A DNA stretch of 5,366 bases from Bacteroidota bacterium (GTDB lineage Bacteria; Bacteroidota; Bacteroidia; SpSt-205; S141-50). Within the stretch, counting starts at the first letter, position 1. Each line of letters starts with the position of its first letter. Below, piece by piece: positions 1-5,366 of this stretch. A program made the translations under genes and the position numbers. Where the stretch lies: NCBI GenBank assembly GCA_015490695.1, contig WFXK01000116.1, forward strand, positions 1 through 5,366, in the 5' to 3' direction. The notes under the pieces were generated by a model. That model ran no database searches and was not told the origin of the DNA. It saw only the letters and a list, made by a program, of their open reading frames with translations.

Positions 1-103
1 CATTCGGACGATTCTAAGCAGCATGGGTGCAAACCTAAGGAGTTTTATTGAGTTGTTCTTTAAGGCTAAGCAGATGTTTGCGGATTTCTATTCTTATTGG
101 TAA
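1..103 (+). CDS. Possible C-terminal end of a plus-strand protein, 5' end outside
   Basis: From base 2 the plus strand is open for 33 codons to TAA at 101-103, reading IRTILSSMGANLRSFIELFF then KAKQMFADFYSYW. Amino acid composition is balanced and protein-like, whereas the opposite strand gives a skewed I/L/K-rich peptide. If real, this gene enters from the left and converges on the degraded minus-strand locus. I do not recognise the family, and 33 codons is too short to exclude chance. It has no visible terminator hairpin after the stop. Confidence 0.4.
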   Translation, partial: IRTILSSMGANLRSFIELFFKAKQMFADFYSYW

Positions 104-150
104 TATGAGGAATTTAAGCATTATTTGAGCTTAAAAATCGTCGCGCTTCC

Positions 151-225
151 CTAACCAACTGCCATGTCGCAACGAAACTTCTGAGCAAATCCCACAGCAT
201 ACAATAATAATACTATCCTTTTCAT
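151..225 (-). pseudogene. Signal-peptide-like start, 24 codons, probable remnant
   Basis: ATG at 223-225 opens MKRIVLLLYAVGFAQKFRCD, which has a basic N-end, a hydrophobic core and an FAQ cleavage site like the signal peptides at 2482 and 1622. It stops at TAG 151-153 after 24 codons. A shift of one base would add REARRFLSSNNA and end at TAA 114-116. It may be the start of a third exported-protein gene whose body has been lost, or chance hydrophobic sequence in the tail of the degraded gene. A perfect-armed palindrome lies 2 bp upstream. No body domain can be recognised. Confidence 0.3.
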
Positions 226-227
226 GG

Positions 228-245
228 ACAATAAACATTTATTGT
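228..245 (-). promoter_or_regulatory. 18-bp palindrome upstream of the ATG at 225
   Basis: ACAATAAACATTTATTGT has eight complementary base pairs on each side of a central CA and ends 2 bp before the ATG at 223-225. It could be an operator-like site or an mRNA hairpin over the start region. The sequence is AT-rich, so a chance origin is possible, and the downstream frame is only a remnant. Confidence 0.25.
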
Positions 246-259
246 TTCAAAAATTGTAT

Positions 260-1622
260 CTAAAACGATGTTAGTAGGCTGAATACTTTTAAAGAACCAT
301 TTGTTGTATCTGATACCCATGTATTTTCACTTCACTGTGTAGGTATCAGAGAAGGATAAACTGCAGCTGCTTTTATAAGAACTGAGGGAAACGAAGGACA
401 CCTACTAAAACCATTTTGAGCTATTACCGCTATCCACAAAGCATCGGATTGAGTAATCCCTACTAAAAAAAAGCATCAACGTATCTTTATAAGAAAACAC
501 TTGACTAATGACCTTGGTTTGAGGAAACAAACGAAACCATTGCAAATGCCCCACTTTATTCAGACAAGCTACAAAACCTTTGAAGTCGTTACCACTGCTA
601 TCTATTTGCATCCCCACCACAAAATACAGACTATCTCCCATAGAAAACCCGTCGTAAGGAATAGTTGTCCCGCTTCCAATGACGACACTGCTCCATAACG
701 GTACAAAACTACTATCTAATCTCATTAGCAATATAATAAATAGCCGTCTTTTGCAATAACAATCCTTTTCCATCTACCTTGAGTACATGTTTCACAGTGA
801 GCTAACTGCATAATAGAATCCTTATGCTATTGAGAAATGTGGTATCATTAGGTAATTTGCAATGTACTATCTACGAAACCTCAACCCGGTCCCCAGTTGC
901 CACCAAAAACAGCAAAATAGTTCCCTTCATAGGGGAGCATGTCGCTAATGTTATCCCCTATTATAGAAGTTCCAATTGGACTACTATACCAAAAGTGTTG
1001 ACTTAAAACATTTCCTAAGGAATCCAAAACAAAATGAGCTGCTCTACTATTGCATAAAAACTCATTTTCCGTGGTCCAAAGTCGAATACTAAGTCTATCA
1101 CATCACCTTGCCCTTGTAAAAGGATTTTTACAACCTGTCAATTCATTTCCTGAATCAAGTAGACTAAGTGTAGTGTAGGGAATAGAGCGTGCCCATAATA
1201 AAGTGCTATCCTCAATGGCAAACAAGTAGAAAACAGAAGTACCATAATAAGAACGACTTGCTATACAGGGGATTATCCATTTACTTTGCAGATGCAAAGG
1301 ATACCAACCTACTGCTATGATGTCCCCTATATTTCCATTACCCCATAGTTGTTGCTTTACTTCTAAAGTGTTATCTATTACAGTAGTGTTAGTCCCATAG
1401 TATCGCCTTGAGGTTAAGCTATCCGTCAGATGTTTTTATTGTAGGAAAAGGAGTATAGCTATCCCATATACGCCATAAATCCTGGCAATGCAATCGCATT
1501 GCAGGCCAAGAAAAGAAGTATCATTGACTTGTATCCTGCCATAAAAGGTCATATACACGGCAACTCCACTGAGCACGCACCACTATAAACGCCATTAACC
1601 ACAAAATACTAAACCGTAACAT
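260..1622 (-). pseudogene. Secreted beta-propeller-like protein, heavily degraded
   Basis: The ATG at 1620-1622 lies 2 bp past the preceding stop and begins a clear signal peptide, MLRFSILWLMAFIVVRAQ, so the two genes were probably one operon. Coding-like sequence then runs through several frames in order: SWPAMRLHCQDLWRIWDSY (to a TAG at 1419-1421); RRYYGTNTTVIDNTLEVKQ through GNYFAVFGGNWGPG (about 1435-848); PNDTTFLNSIRILLC through LKVDGKGLLL (about 852-715); LDSSFVPLWSSVVIGSG through GHLQWFRLF (about 720-465); and LVGITQSDALWIAVIAQNG through SENTWVSDTTNGS (about 466-260). Phrases such as FVLDSLGNVL and DSSGNDFKGFVACLNKVGHL recall the D.xG...W repeats of Bacteroidota extracellular beta-propeller proteins. 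In-frame stops are TGA at 1521-1523, 1103-1105, 881-883 and 332-334, and TAG at 802-804. No sorting domain is visible at the end. Function is unknown; the 3' boundary is approximate. Confidence 0.75.
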
Positions 1623-1624
1623 AG

Positions 1625-2482
1625 CTATTCCTTTATAAATTTTCCATACCAACACCAAGAAGGAGAGAAAACTGCGATGAAGTACATTCCTTTAGCAAAT
1701 GATACTATGGAAATCCGCTCACCTTGCTTTACCGAACTCCATCTATTTATTACCTTTTCCAATGCATCATAAATTATTACTTCTATTTTCTCAACTCGCT
1801 CATCTTCCCATGGTAATTTCAATATAGAAGTATCAGGATTAGGATAAAGGGATACCTCTATCATTTCCTCTTTCGGTTCAGTCTTTGATGTCATTACACA
1901 ATCTTCTAATTTCAATGCACTCTGTTCAAAATATTGTATTCCTTTAAAAATAACTTCCATAGCGCATAAGTCCAATATTTCTGTTTTAAGAAATAAAAAA
2001 GTCCAGCTTCCTATACTTTCCAAGATAAGATTTCCAGACGTTTGGTAAATTGGTTCTTGTTCATGGACAAAAAAACGCTTAAAAGAATTTCCTTGCCATT
2101 GAATAGTAGCTATCCAATCTACTCCTATTGTATCCTCTACACCACGACTCCAATAAATACCAGCAGTAGTATTGAAATCATAAAGCAACAAAAAGCTTTG
2201 GTACGATGTATCATAGTAATAAACGCGATTATTTTGCTCATAAACCAAGAAATCAGAACTATCTTCTGGGGTATAAAGCGAGTTAAACGACAAAGTTGTC
2301 CTTGGAAAAAGTATCCTTAACCGCTTTTAATTCCCATATTTGTCGCACACAAGTGATATATCCCCACATATTGTACTTCTTAACACTAACTTTATACTGC
2401 CAACGAGTCCCCACAGGTGCCCACGTCTGGGCTAAAGCAAGGCTTAGAGTAAGAGCATTAAACACTATATGAGTCTGAGCAT
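1625..2482 (-). pseudogene. T9SS-sorted secreted protein, frameshifted
   Basis: This gene encoded an exported protein of about 285 residues, secreted or surface-anchored through the type IX system. Three reading frames join in order. ATG at 2480-2482 starts MLRLI, then a frame break near 2466-2467; frame two gives VFNALTLSLALAQ (rest of the signal peptide) and then TWAPVGTRWQYKV, an N-terminal motif common in Bacteroidota exported proteins. It stops at 2283-2285 (TAA). Frame three carries on with FNSLYTPEDSSDFLVYE from about 2290 to the TAG at 1625-1627. The body is rich in aromatic beta-strand-like segments such as VYYYD and FLLLYDF and has no enzyme motif I recognise. The last 75 residues form a type A sorting domain, from YPNP to GKFIKE. 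A GTG at 2463-2465 or TTG at 2291-2293 could be mistaken for starts. Removing 2 bp (TA) at the first break and 1 bp near the second restores one frame. Confidence 0.85.
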
Positions 2483-2674
2483 TGGGCTTTTTTTATAAGA
2501 GACTAGGAGATAAAGTTACGGCAAAGTTCGAAGCTTGCAATATTTTAAGTAGCGATTTTGCTTATTTATTGATATGTCTTTTTCTGTCTTTCTGGGGGAA
2601 GAAAGGATAGCAAGCGTAATTGGGATGTTTGCTGAGAACTAGGAAGACTTTTAGCGTTTCTGAGATTTTTACGT

Positions 2675-2925
2675 TTAGCATGATGCAGCAGCCATCTACG
2701 CTGCAAGGTTTTTTAGTGTTGTTGTCCTTGTGCAGGTCCTTCCATTAACATGCATCATTCCAAACTGTTGGCGAAGAACCTCAGTATGGATTTTTTTTAG
2801 GGGGTTTTTTGAATGGAAACTTAAGGAAACTTTTAGAGTTTCCCCAGAGTTCCAAAAAGAGATGTCCCGTGCTTATTCGGTGTAATGGTCCGACTGTCTG
2901 TGCTGAATCCACTACATCATGCTAA
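2675..2925. repeat. 11-bp inverted repeat bounding a 251-bp segment
   Basis: TTAGCATGATG (2675-2685) is the exact reverse complement of CATCATGCTAA (2915-2925). A partial third copy, TGCATCAT, lies at 2751-2758. The segment contains the 2813-2854 hairpin and no coding frame I would trust. It could be a small non-autonomous element with terminal inverted repeats, or a chance match in AT-rich sequence. I see no flanking target-site duplication. Confidence 0.25.
2813..2854. repeat. Second copy of the hairpin repeat, diverged
   Basis: It starts with the same ATGGAAAC as the copy at 2961 and shares the core GAAACTyTTAGAGTTTCC. Inner arms GGAAACT (2825-2831) and AGTTTCC (2837-2843) pair perfectly around TTTAG. 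Outer arms are reduced to TGGAA (2814-2818) and TTCCA (2850-2854). The two copies are about 147 bp apart in the same orientation. Conservation of the core with a degraded outer stem is what one would expect of a REP-like or miniature mobile repeat, but two copies in one gap could also be a local duplication. Confidence 0.6.
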
Positions 2926-2957
2926 GTTGTGAAATGAGAAATAGCGACACAGATTCT

Positions 2958-3005
2958 TCTATGGAAACCCAAAGAAACTCTTAGAGTTTCCAAAGTTTCC
3001 ATAGA
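2958..3005 (-). repeat. Two-tier hairpin just after the dnaX stop
   Basis: The outer arms TCTATGGAAAC (2958-2968) and GTTTCCATAGA (2995-3005) pair perfectly over 11 bp. After a small asymmetric internal loop (CCAAA / CAAA), the inner arms GAAACTC (2974-2980) and GAGTTTC (2984-2990) pair over 7 bp around a TTA loop. The structure begins 4 bp beyond the dnaX stop (TAG, 3010-3012), so it could protect the mRNA 3' end or end transcription. No T-run follows on the minus strand, so a classical intrinsic terminator is not supported. A related copy lies at 2813-2854, which favours a dispersed repeat. Confidence 0.7.
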
Positions 3006-3009
3006 TACA

Positions 3010-4599
3010 CTATAACATCTGCAAATCCAATTCATCCCATAACGACTGCAACGCTTTGTTCTCTTTGAACATCGCTTCTAAAACTTTCTGTCGGGAGACA
3101 AAAAAGTTTTTCCGTTGCGTAGAACGAGTATTTTTATCTTGCGACTTCGGTAAGTGTAACACAATAGCCTGCACTCTTTCCCTACAATCCCTTAATTGCT
3201 GCTGAATAGCCCATTTAATCTTCTGTTGCCTATGTTCGTCTATGAACATCTTGCTATACAAGTGCAAAACCCCATCCTTTAATTCATAATTCATCTGACG
3301 AACCAATGAACCCAAATGTTTGTCATCTTGTAAATGTTTCCATAAAGTTTCTAAGGAAATCGTTTGCGTATCCGTAAGTGATACCGAATCTAAAATCGTA
3401 TTCAATTGTGTTATAGAAGTTGTCAAATGATTTGCCTCAGGCTTTAAAGAAAGATTTTTTTTTTCTACTTTCCTTTCCTCTGTCTTAACATCACCAATCT
3501 CTTTTAGGACTTCTTGCAAATGTGCTAATTTAATTAACAATAGTTCTACCACTACCTCAGGCATTGCACTAAAACGCAAGGAACTTTCTGCACTAACACA
3601 TAAATTAAACGCATTGATCAAAAGCGATTTAGGAATATGTGACGCATGAAGTTTATACTTTTCTAAATAATTTTCTGGTACTTCCACTAAAGAAACTTCT
3701 TGTAACATTTTTACCATTGTTAAGTTTCTGAAGTGATTTATAAGTCCTTGGAAGAAGTGCATGACAGGAAAACCACTTTGTTTAATGGTATGAAACTTTT
3801 CTAACATTGTTTTAACATCACTTTGGAGCATGGCTTCTGTAATAGTAAAATAATCGTCATAGTCTAAGATAAAGAGGTTTTTTCGGACGATTGCATAGGT
3901 AAGTTTTCCTTGGCTATAGTTAGACATTTGGTCAAATATGCTGAGGGCATCTCTGAGGGCGCCATCGGCTTTAAGCGCAATCAGTTGAAGAGCAGCAACC
4001 TCGTACTCAATCCCCTCTTTTTGCGCTACTTCGCTAAGATGAGAAACAATCTCTTCTGTAGTTAGTCGCCGAAAATCAAATTGTTGACATCGGGAAAGAA
4101 TTGTAGGAAGAATCTTATGTTTTTCCGTTGTTGCCATAATAAAGACCGCATGTTGTGGAGGCTCCTCTAAGGTTTTCAAAAAAGCATTAAAGGCAGCAGT
4201 ACTTAACATGTGTACTTCATCTATGATGTAAACGTTTCGCTTGGCTTCCTGAGGCGTATAATGAACTTGTTCAATCAAGCGTCGTATATCTTCTACGCTA
4301 TTGTTAGAAGCGGCATCTAATTCAAAAACGTTTAAAACTTTTCCTTCATTAAAACGTTTGCAATAGTCGCATTGATTACAGACATCTCCTTCTGGTGTGA
4401 GTGATTCGCAATTGAGCGCTTTGGCTAAAATCCGGGCACATGTGGTCTTTCCTACCCCTCTTGGACCACTGAATAAATAAGCATGTGCTACCTGTCCAGT
4501 TTTTAATGCATTTTTTAAGGTTTCTATCACATGTTGTTGCCCAACTACTTCCTTAAACGCGGAAGGACGATATTTTCTTGCTGAAACAATGTAGGTCAT
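3010..4599 (-). CDS. dnaX: DNA polymerase III subunit tau/gamma (DnaX)
   Basis: DnaX is the AAA+ ATPase of the clamp loader that opens the sliding clamp onto primed DNA; full-length tau also ties the polymerase to the helicase. The protein is 529 residues, slightly short for tau. Seen in order: the typical start MTYIVSARKYRPSAFKEVVGQ; Walker A GPRGVGKTT (45-53); a zinc module C64, C74, C77, C80; Walker B VYIIDEVHML (123-132); sensor 1 ATTE (156-159); the SRC arginine-finger motif (169-171); sensor 2 GALRDALS (213-220); domain III to about 365; a charged linker (about 370-400); and a C-terminal domain of about 130 residues. The frame is open 39 codons further upstream, but that stretch lies inside metF and the family start is the ATG at 4597-4599. 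A weak purine stretch, AAAGAAG, precedes it. The ATGA overlap with metF suggests coupled translation. An A10 run at 3455-3464 may produce a gamma form. Confidence 0.98.
   Translation of the reverse strand: MTYIVSARKYRPSAFKEVVGQQHVIETLKNALKTGQVAHAYLFSGPRGVGKTTCARILAKALNCESLTPEGDVCNQCDYCKRFNEGKVLNVFELDAASNNSVEDIRRLIEQVHYTPQEAKRNVYIIDEVHMLSTAAFNAFLKTLEEPPQHAVFIMATTEKHKILPTILSRCQQFDFRRLTTEEIVSHLSEVAQKEGIEYEVAALQLIALKADGALRDALSIFDQMSNYSQGKLTYAIVRKNLFILDYDDYFTITEAMLQSDVKTMLEKFHTIKQSGFPVMHFFQGLINHFRNLTMVKMLQEVSLVEVPENYLEKYKLHASHIPKSLLINAFNLCVSAESSLRFSAMPEVVVELLLIKLAHLQEVLKEIGDVKTEERKVEKKNLSLKPEANHLTTSITQLNTILDSVSLTDTQTISLETLWKHLQDDKHLGSLVRQMNYELKDGVLHLYSKMFIDEHRQQKIKWAIQQQLRDCRERVQAIVLHLPKSQDKNTRSTQRKNFFVSRQKVLEAMFKENKALQSLWDELDLQML
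3455..3464 (-). promoter_or_regulatory. A10 slippage site inside dnaX (candidate tau/gamma switch)
   Basis: The coding strand reads GTA GAA AAA AAA AAT CTT, a run of ten A covering codons 379-382, just after the clamp-loader core. One extra A (or a -1 shift) gives codons for KKKSFFKA then TGA at 3437-3439, a 387-residue product. One A lost gives KKIFL then TAA at 3444-3446, a 384-residue product. Both keep domains I-III and drop the tau-specific end. A purine-rich GAGGAAAGG lies just upstream (3472-3480), resembling the stimulator of the E. coli dnaX frameshift. Known precedents are E. coli (ribosomal -1 shift) and Thermus thermophilus (transcript slippage on A9). That it works here is inference. 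Confidence 0.6.
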
Positions 4600-5366
4600 A
4601 GATGCTTCTTTAGTTTTTCCATTAGCATTAAGAAAGGACGGGTGTTTTGCATAATATAGAAATGAATACAGGGTGCTCCGTGTTGTAATAAATCTAATGC
4701 TTGCCGATAAGCCCACTCTACACCAACTTTTAAGACCTCTTCTTTATCCTTAGCAGCCAATACTCTATCTACTAACTCCTCAGGCAAAGAAATGTGAAAT
4801 GTCGCAGGTAAAGAAGTGATATGACGTTTTGAAGTTAAGATTTTTAGTCCTGGAATGATAGGCATTGTAATGCCCATTGCTCGGGCTTGTTCTAAAAAGC
4901 GGTAATAATGTTTGTTATCAAAGAACATTTGTGTTACAGCATAATGGGCGCCTGCTTTTTGTTTATTTAGTAGATTCTGTAAGTCAAATTTCATGTTTGG
5001 CGCTTCAAAATGTTTTTCTGGATAGGCAGCCACCCCAATACAAAACTTTGTTTTAACGGCGTTGATAATAGGGTCTAAATAAATTCCATTATTCATGTTG
5101 ACTACTTGTTTGACCAAATCAATAGCGTATTTGTTGATGGTTCTTCCATCGGGGATGGGTTTAGTGTATTTAGCATCTCCACGGACAACTAAAACATTTT
5201 CTATGCCGATGTAGTTCAGTTCTATGAGGGCGTCTTCGGTTTCTTCTCGGGTAAAGCCATTACAAAGCAAATGGGGCACAGGGTCTACATTGTATTTGTA
5301 TTTAATAGCAGCGCAGATTCCGAACGTACCAGGACTTTTTCGTTTAACGATTTTTTTATACGTTCC
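4596..5366 (-). CDS. metF: 5,10-methylenetetrahydrofolate reductase (MetF), 5' end outside window
   Basis: MetF reduces 5,10-methylene-tetrahydrofolate to 5-methyl-tetrahydrofolate with FAD in the cytoplasm, supplying the methyl group for methionine synthesis. The frame is open from the window edge, so 256 codons and the TGA stop are seen; roughly 60 N-terminal residues, including the active-site Glu region, are missing. Visible family signatures, counted from the edge: PGTFGICAAI (about 12-21), the DPVPHLLCNGFTREE folate-site region (28-42), VLVVRGD (58-64, its Asp matching E. coli Asp120), VAAYPEKHFEAP near 112-123, QMFFDN near 147-152 and IPGLKIL near 172-178. An internal GTG at 5277-5279 could be taken for the start, but conserved MetF sequence continues upstream, so it is not. 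The TGA shares ATGA with the dnaX start. Trp is encoded by TGG here. Identification is secure from sequence; the pathway role is family knowledge. Confidence 0.97.
   Translation of the reverse strand, partial: GTYKKIVKRKSPGTFGICAAIKYKYNVDPVPHLLCNGFTREETEDALIELNYIGIENVLVVRGDAKYTKPIPDGRTINKYAIDLVKQVVNMNNGIYLDPIINAVKTKFCIGVAAYPEKHFEAPNMKFDLQNLLNKQKAGAHYAVTQMFFDNKHYYRFLEQARAMGITMPIIPGLKILTSKRHITSLPATFHISLPEELVDRVLAAKDKEEVLKVGVEWAYRQALDLLQHGAPCIHFYIMQNTRPFLMLMEKLKKHL

Larger units (their letters stand above)
2483..3009. other. Intergenic region between dnaX and the broken secreted-protein gene
   Basis: About 530 bp without a supportable gene on either strand. It holds the two hairpin repeats, the 11-bp inverted repeat, and a small plus-strand stem TGCAGC/GCTGCA (2684-2689 with 2700-2705) followed closely by six T (2709-2714). 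Homopolymer stretches occur near 2791-2798 (T8), 2800-2804 (G5) and 2805-2810 (T6). I found no tRNA-like fold and no convincing Bacteroidota promoter (TTTG with TAnnTTTG) ahead of the gene starting at 2482. The promoter for that gene, if any survives, should lie roughly in 2483-2560. Confidence 0.6.

Noticed and set aside
35..121. A 28-codon minus-strand frame starting MLKFLILPIRIEI
   Set aside because: Very short, skewed to I/L/K, and overlaps the more protein-like plus-strand frame at 2-103.
309..350. Hairpin TCTGATACC (309-317) with GGTATCAGA (342-350)
   Set aside because: The 9-bp arms are exact, but the loop is 24 bases and there is no T-run or gene boundary; it sits inside the degraded gene and may be chance.
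405..773. A stand-alone 122-codon minus-strand gene
   Set aside because: Its first 17 or so codons (MEKDCYCKRRLF...) look unlike protein, and the same bases in another frame read LKVDGKGLLL, matching the propeller repeats. It is one frame segment of the larger broken gene.
332..1523. TGA recoded as tryptophan (or read through), because four in-frame stops in the degraded gene are TGA
   Set aside because: metF ends with TGA at the ATGA overlap, Trp is TGG in metF, dnaX and the T9SS gene, and the same degraded gene also has TAG stops and frame breaks. Simple decay explains all of it.
2042..2320. A 92-codon plus-strand frame
   Set aside because: It lies antisense to the T9SS protein, whose sorting domain and neighbouring sequence are recognisable; the plus-strand translation has no protein-like features.
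2684..2714. Intrinsic terminator on the plus strand (TGCAGC/GCTGCA stem then six T)
   Set aside because: The stem is only 6 bp with a 10-base loop, and no plus-strand gene lies upstream for it to end.
4600..4716. A longer dnaX starting 39 codons upstream
   Set aside because: This stretch is the C-terminal coding part of metF in another frame, and the DnaX family starts at MTYIVSARKYRP.

Overview
The window most likely comes from an AT-rich member of the Bacteroidota. The marker is the C-terminal domain of the exported-protein gene at 1625-2482. It has a YPNP entry motif, a YDALEKV strand and a final KGMYFIAV...GKFIKE strand, as in type A sorting domains of the type IX secretion system (T9SS), which is confined to this phylum. 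The conserved genes fit, but I cannot name a genus.

Layout, right to left (almost everything is on the minus strand). The window opens inside metF (methylenetetrahydrofolate reductase; 5' end outside). Its TGA stop overlaps the dnaX start codon as ATGA. dnaX (DNA polymerase III tau/gamma, 529 codons) is intact and ends at 3010. It carries a run of ten A at the end of its clamp-loader core; slippage there in either direction gives a protein of about 384-387 residues, the size expected for a gamma form. A gene-free stretch of about 530 bp follows. It holds two related hairpin repeats, one of them 4 bp past the dnaX stop codon.

The left half holds two consecutive genes for secreted proteins, both broken. 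The first (1625-2482) has a signal peptide, an extracellular domain and a T9SS sorting domain, with two frame breaks. The second starts 2 bp after it (1622 down to about 260). It has a signal peptide and beta-propeller-like repeats, but at least four frame breaks and several in-frame stops. A third signal-peptide-like start lies at 225. The neighbouring dnaX and metF (2.4 kb) show no frame breaks, so general sequencing error is an unlikely cause and gene decay is the best reading. At the far left, a plus-strand frame at 2-103 may be the end of a gene entering from outside.

Functionally, metF and dnaX are housekeeping genes that appear to be co-transcribed and translationally coupled. The left half is a decaying surface/secreted-protein locus. 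I see no RNA gene, CRISPR array, transposase or phage gene. I do not see evidence of a new multi-gene system; the most interesting item is the predicted slippage site in dnaX.
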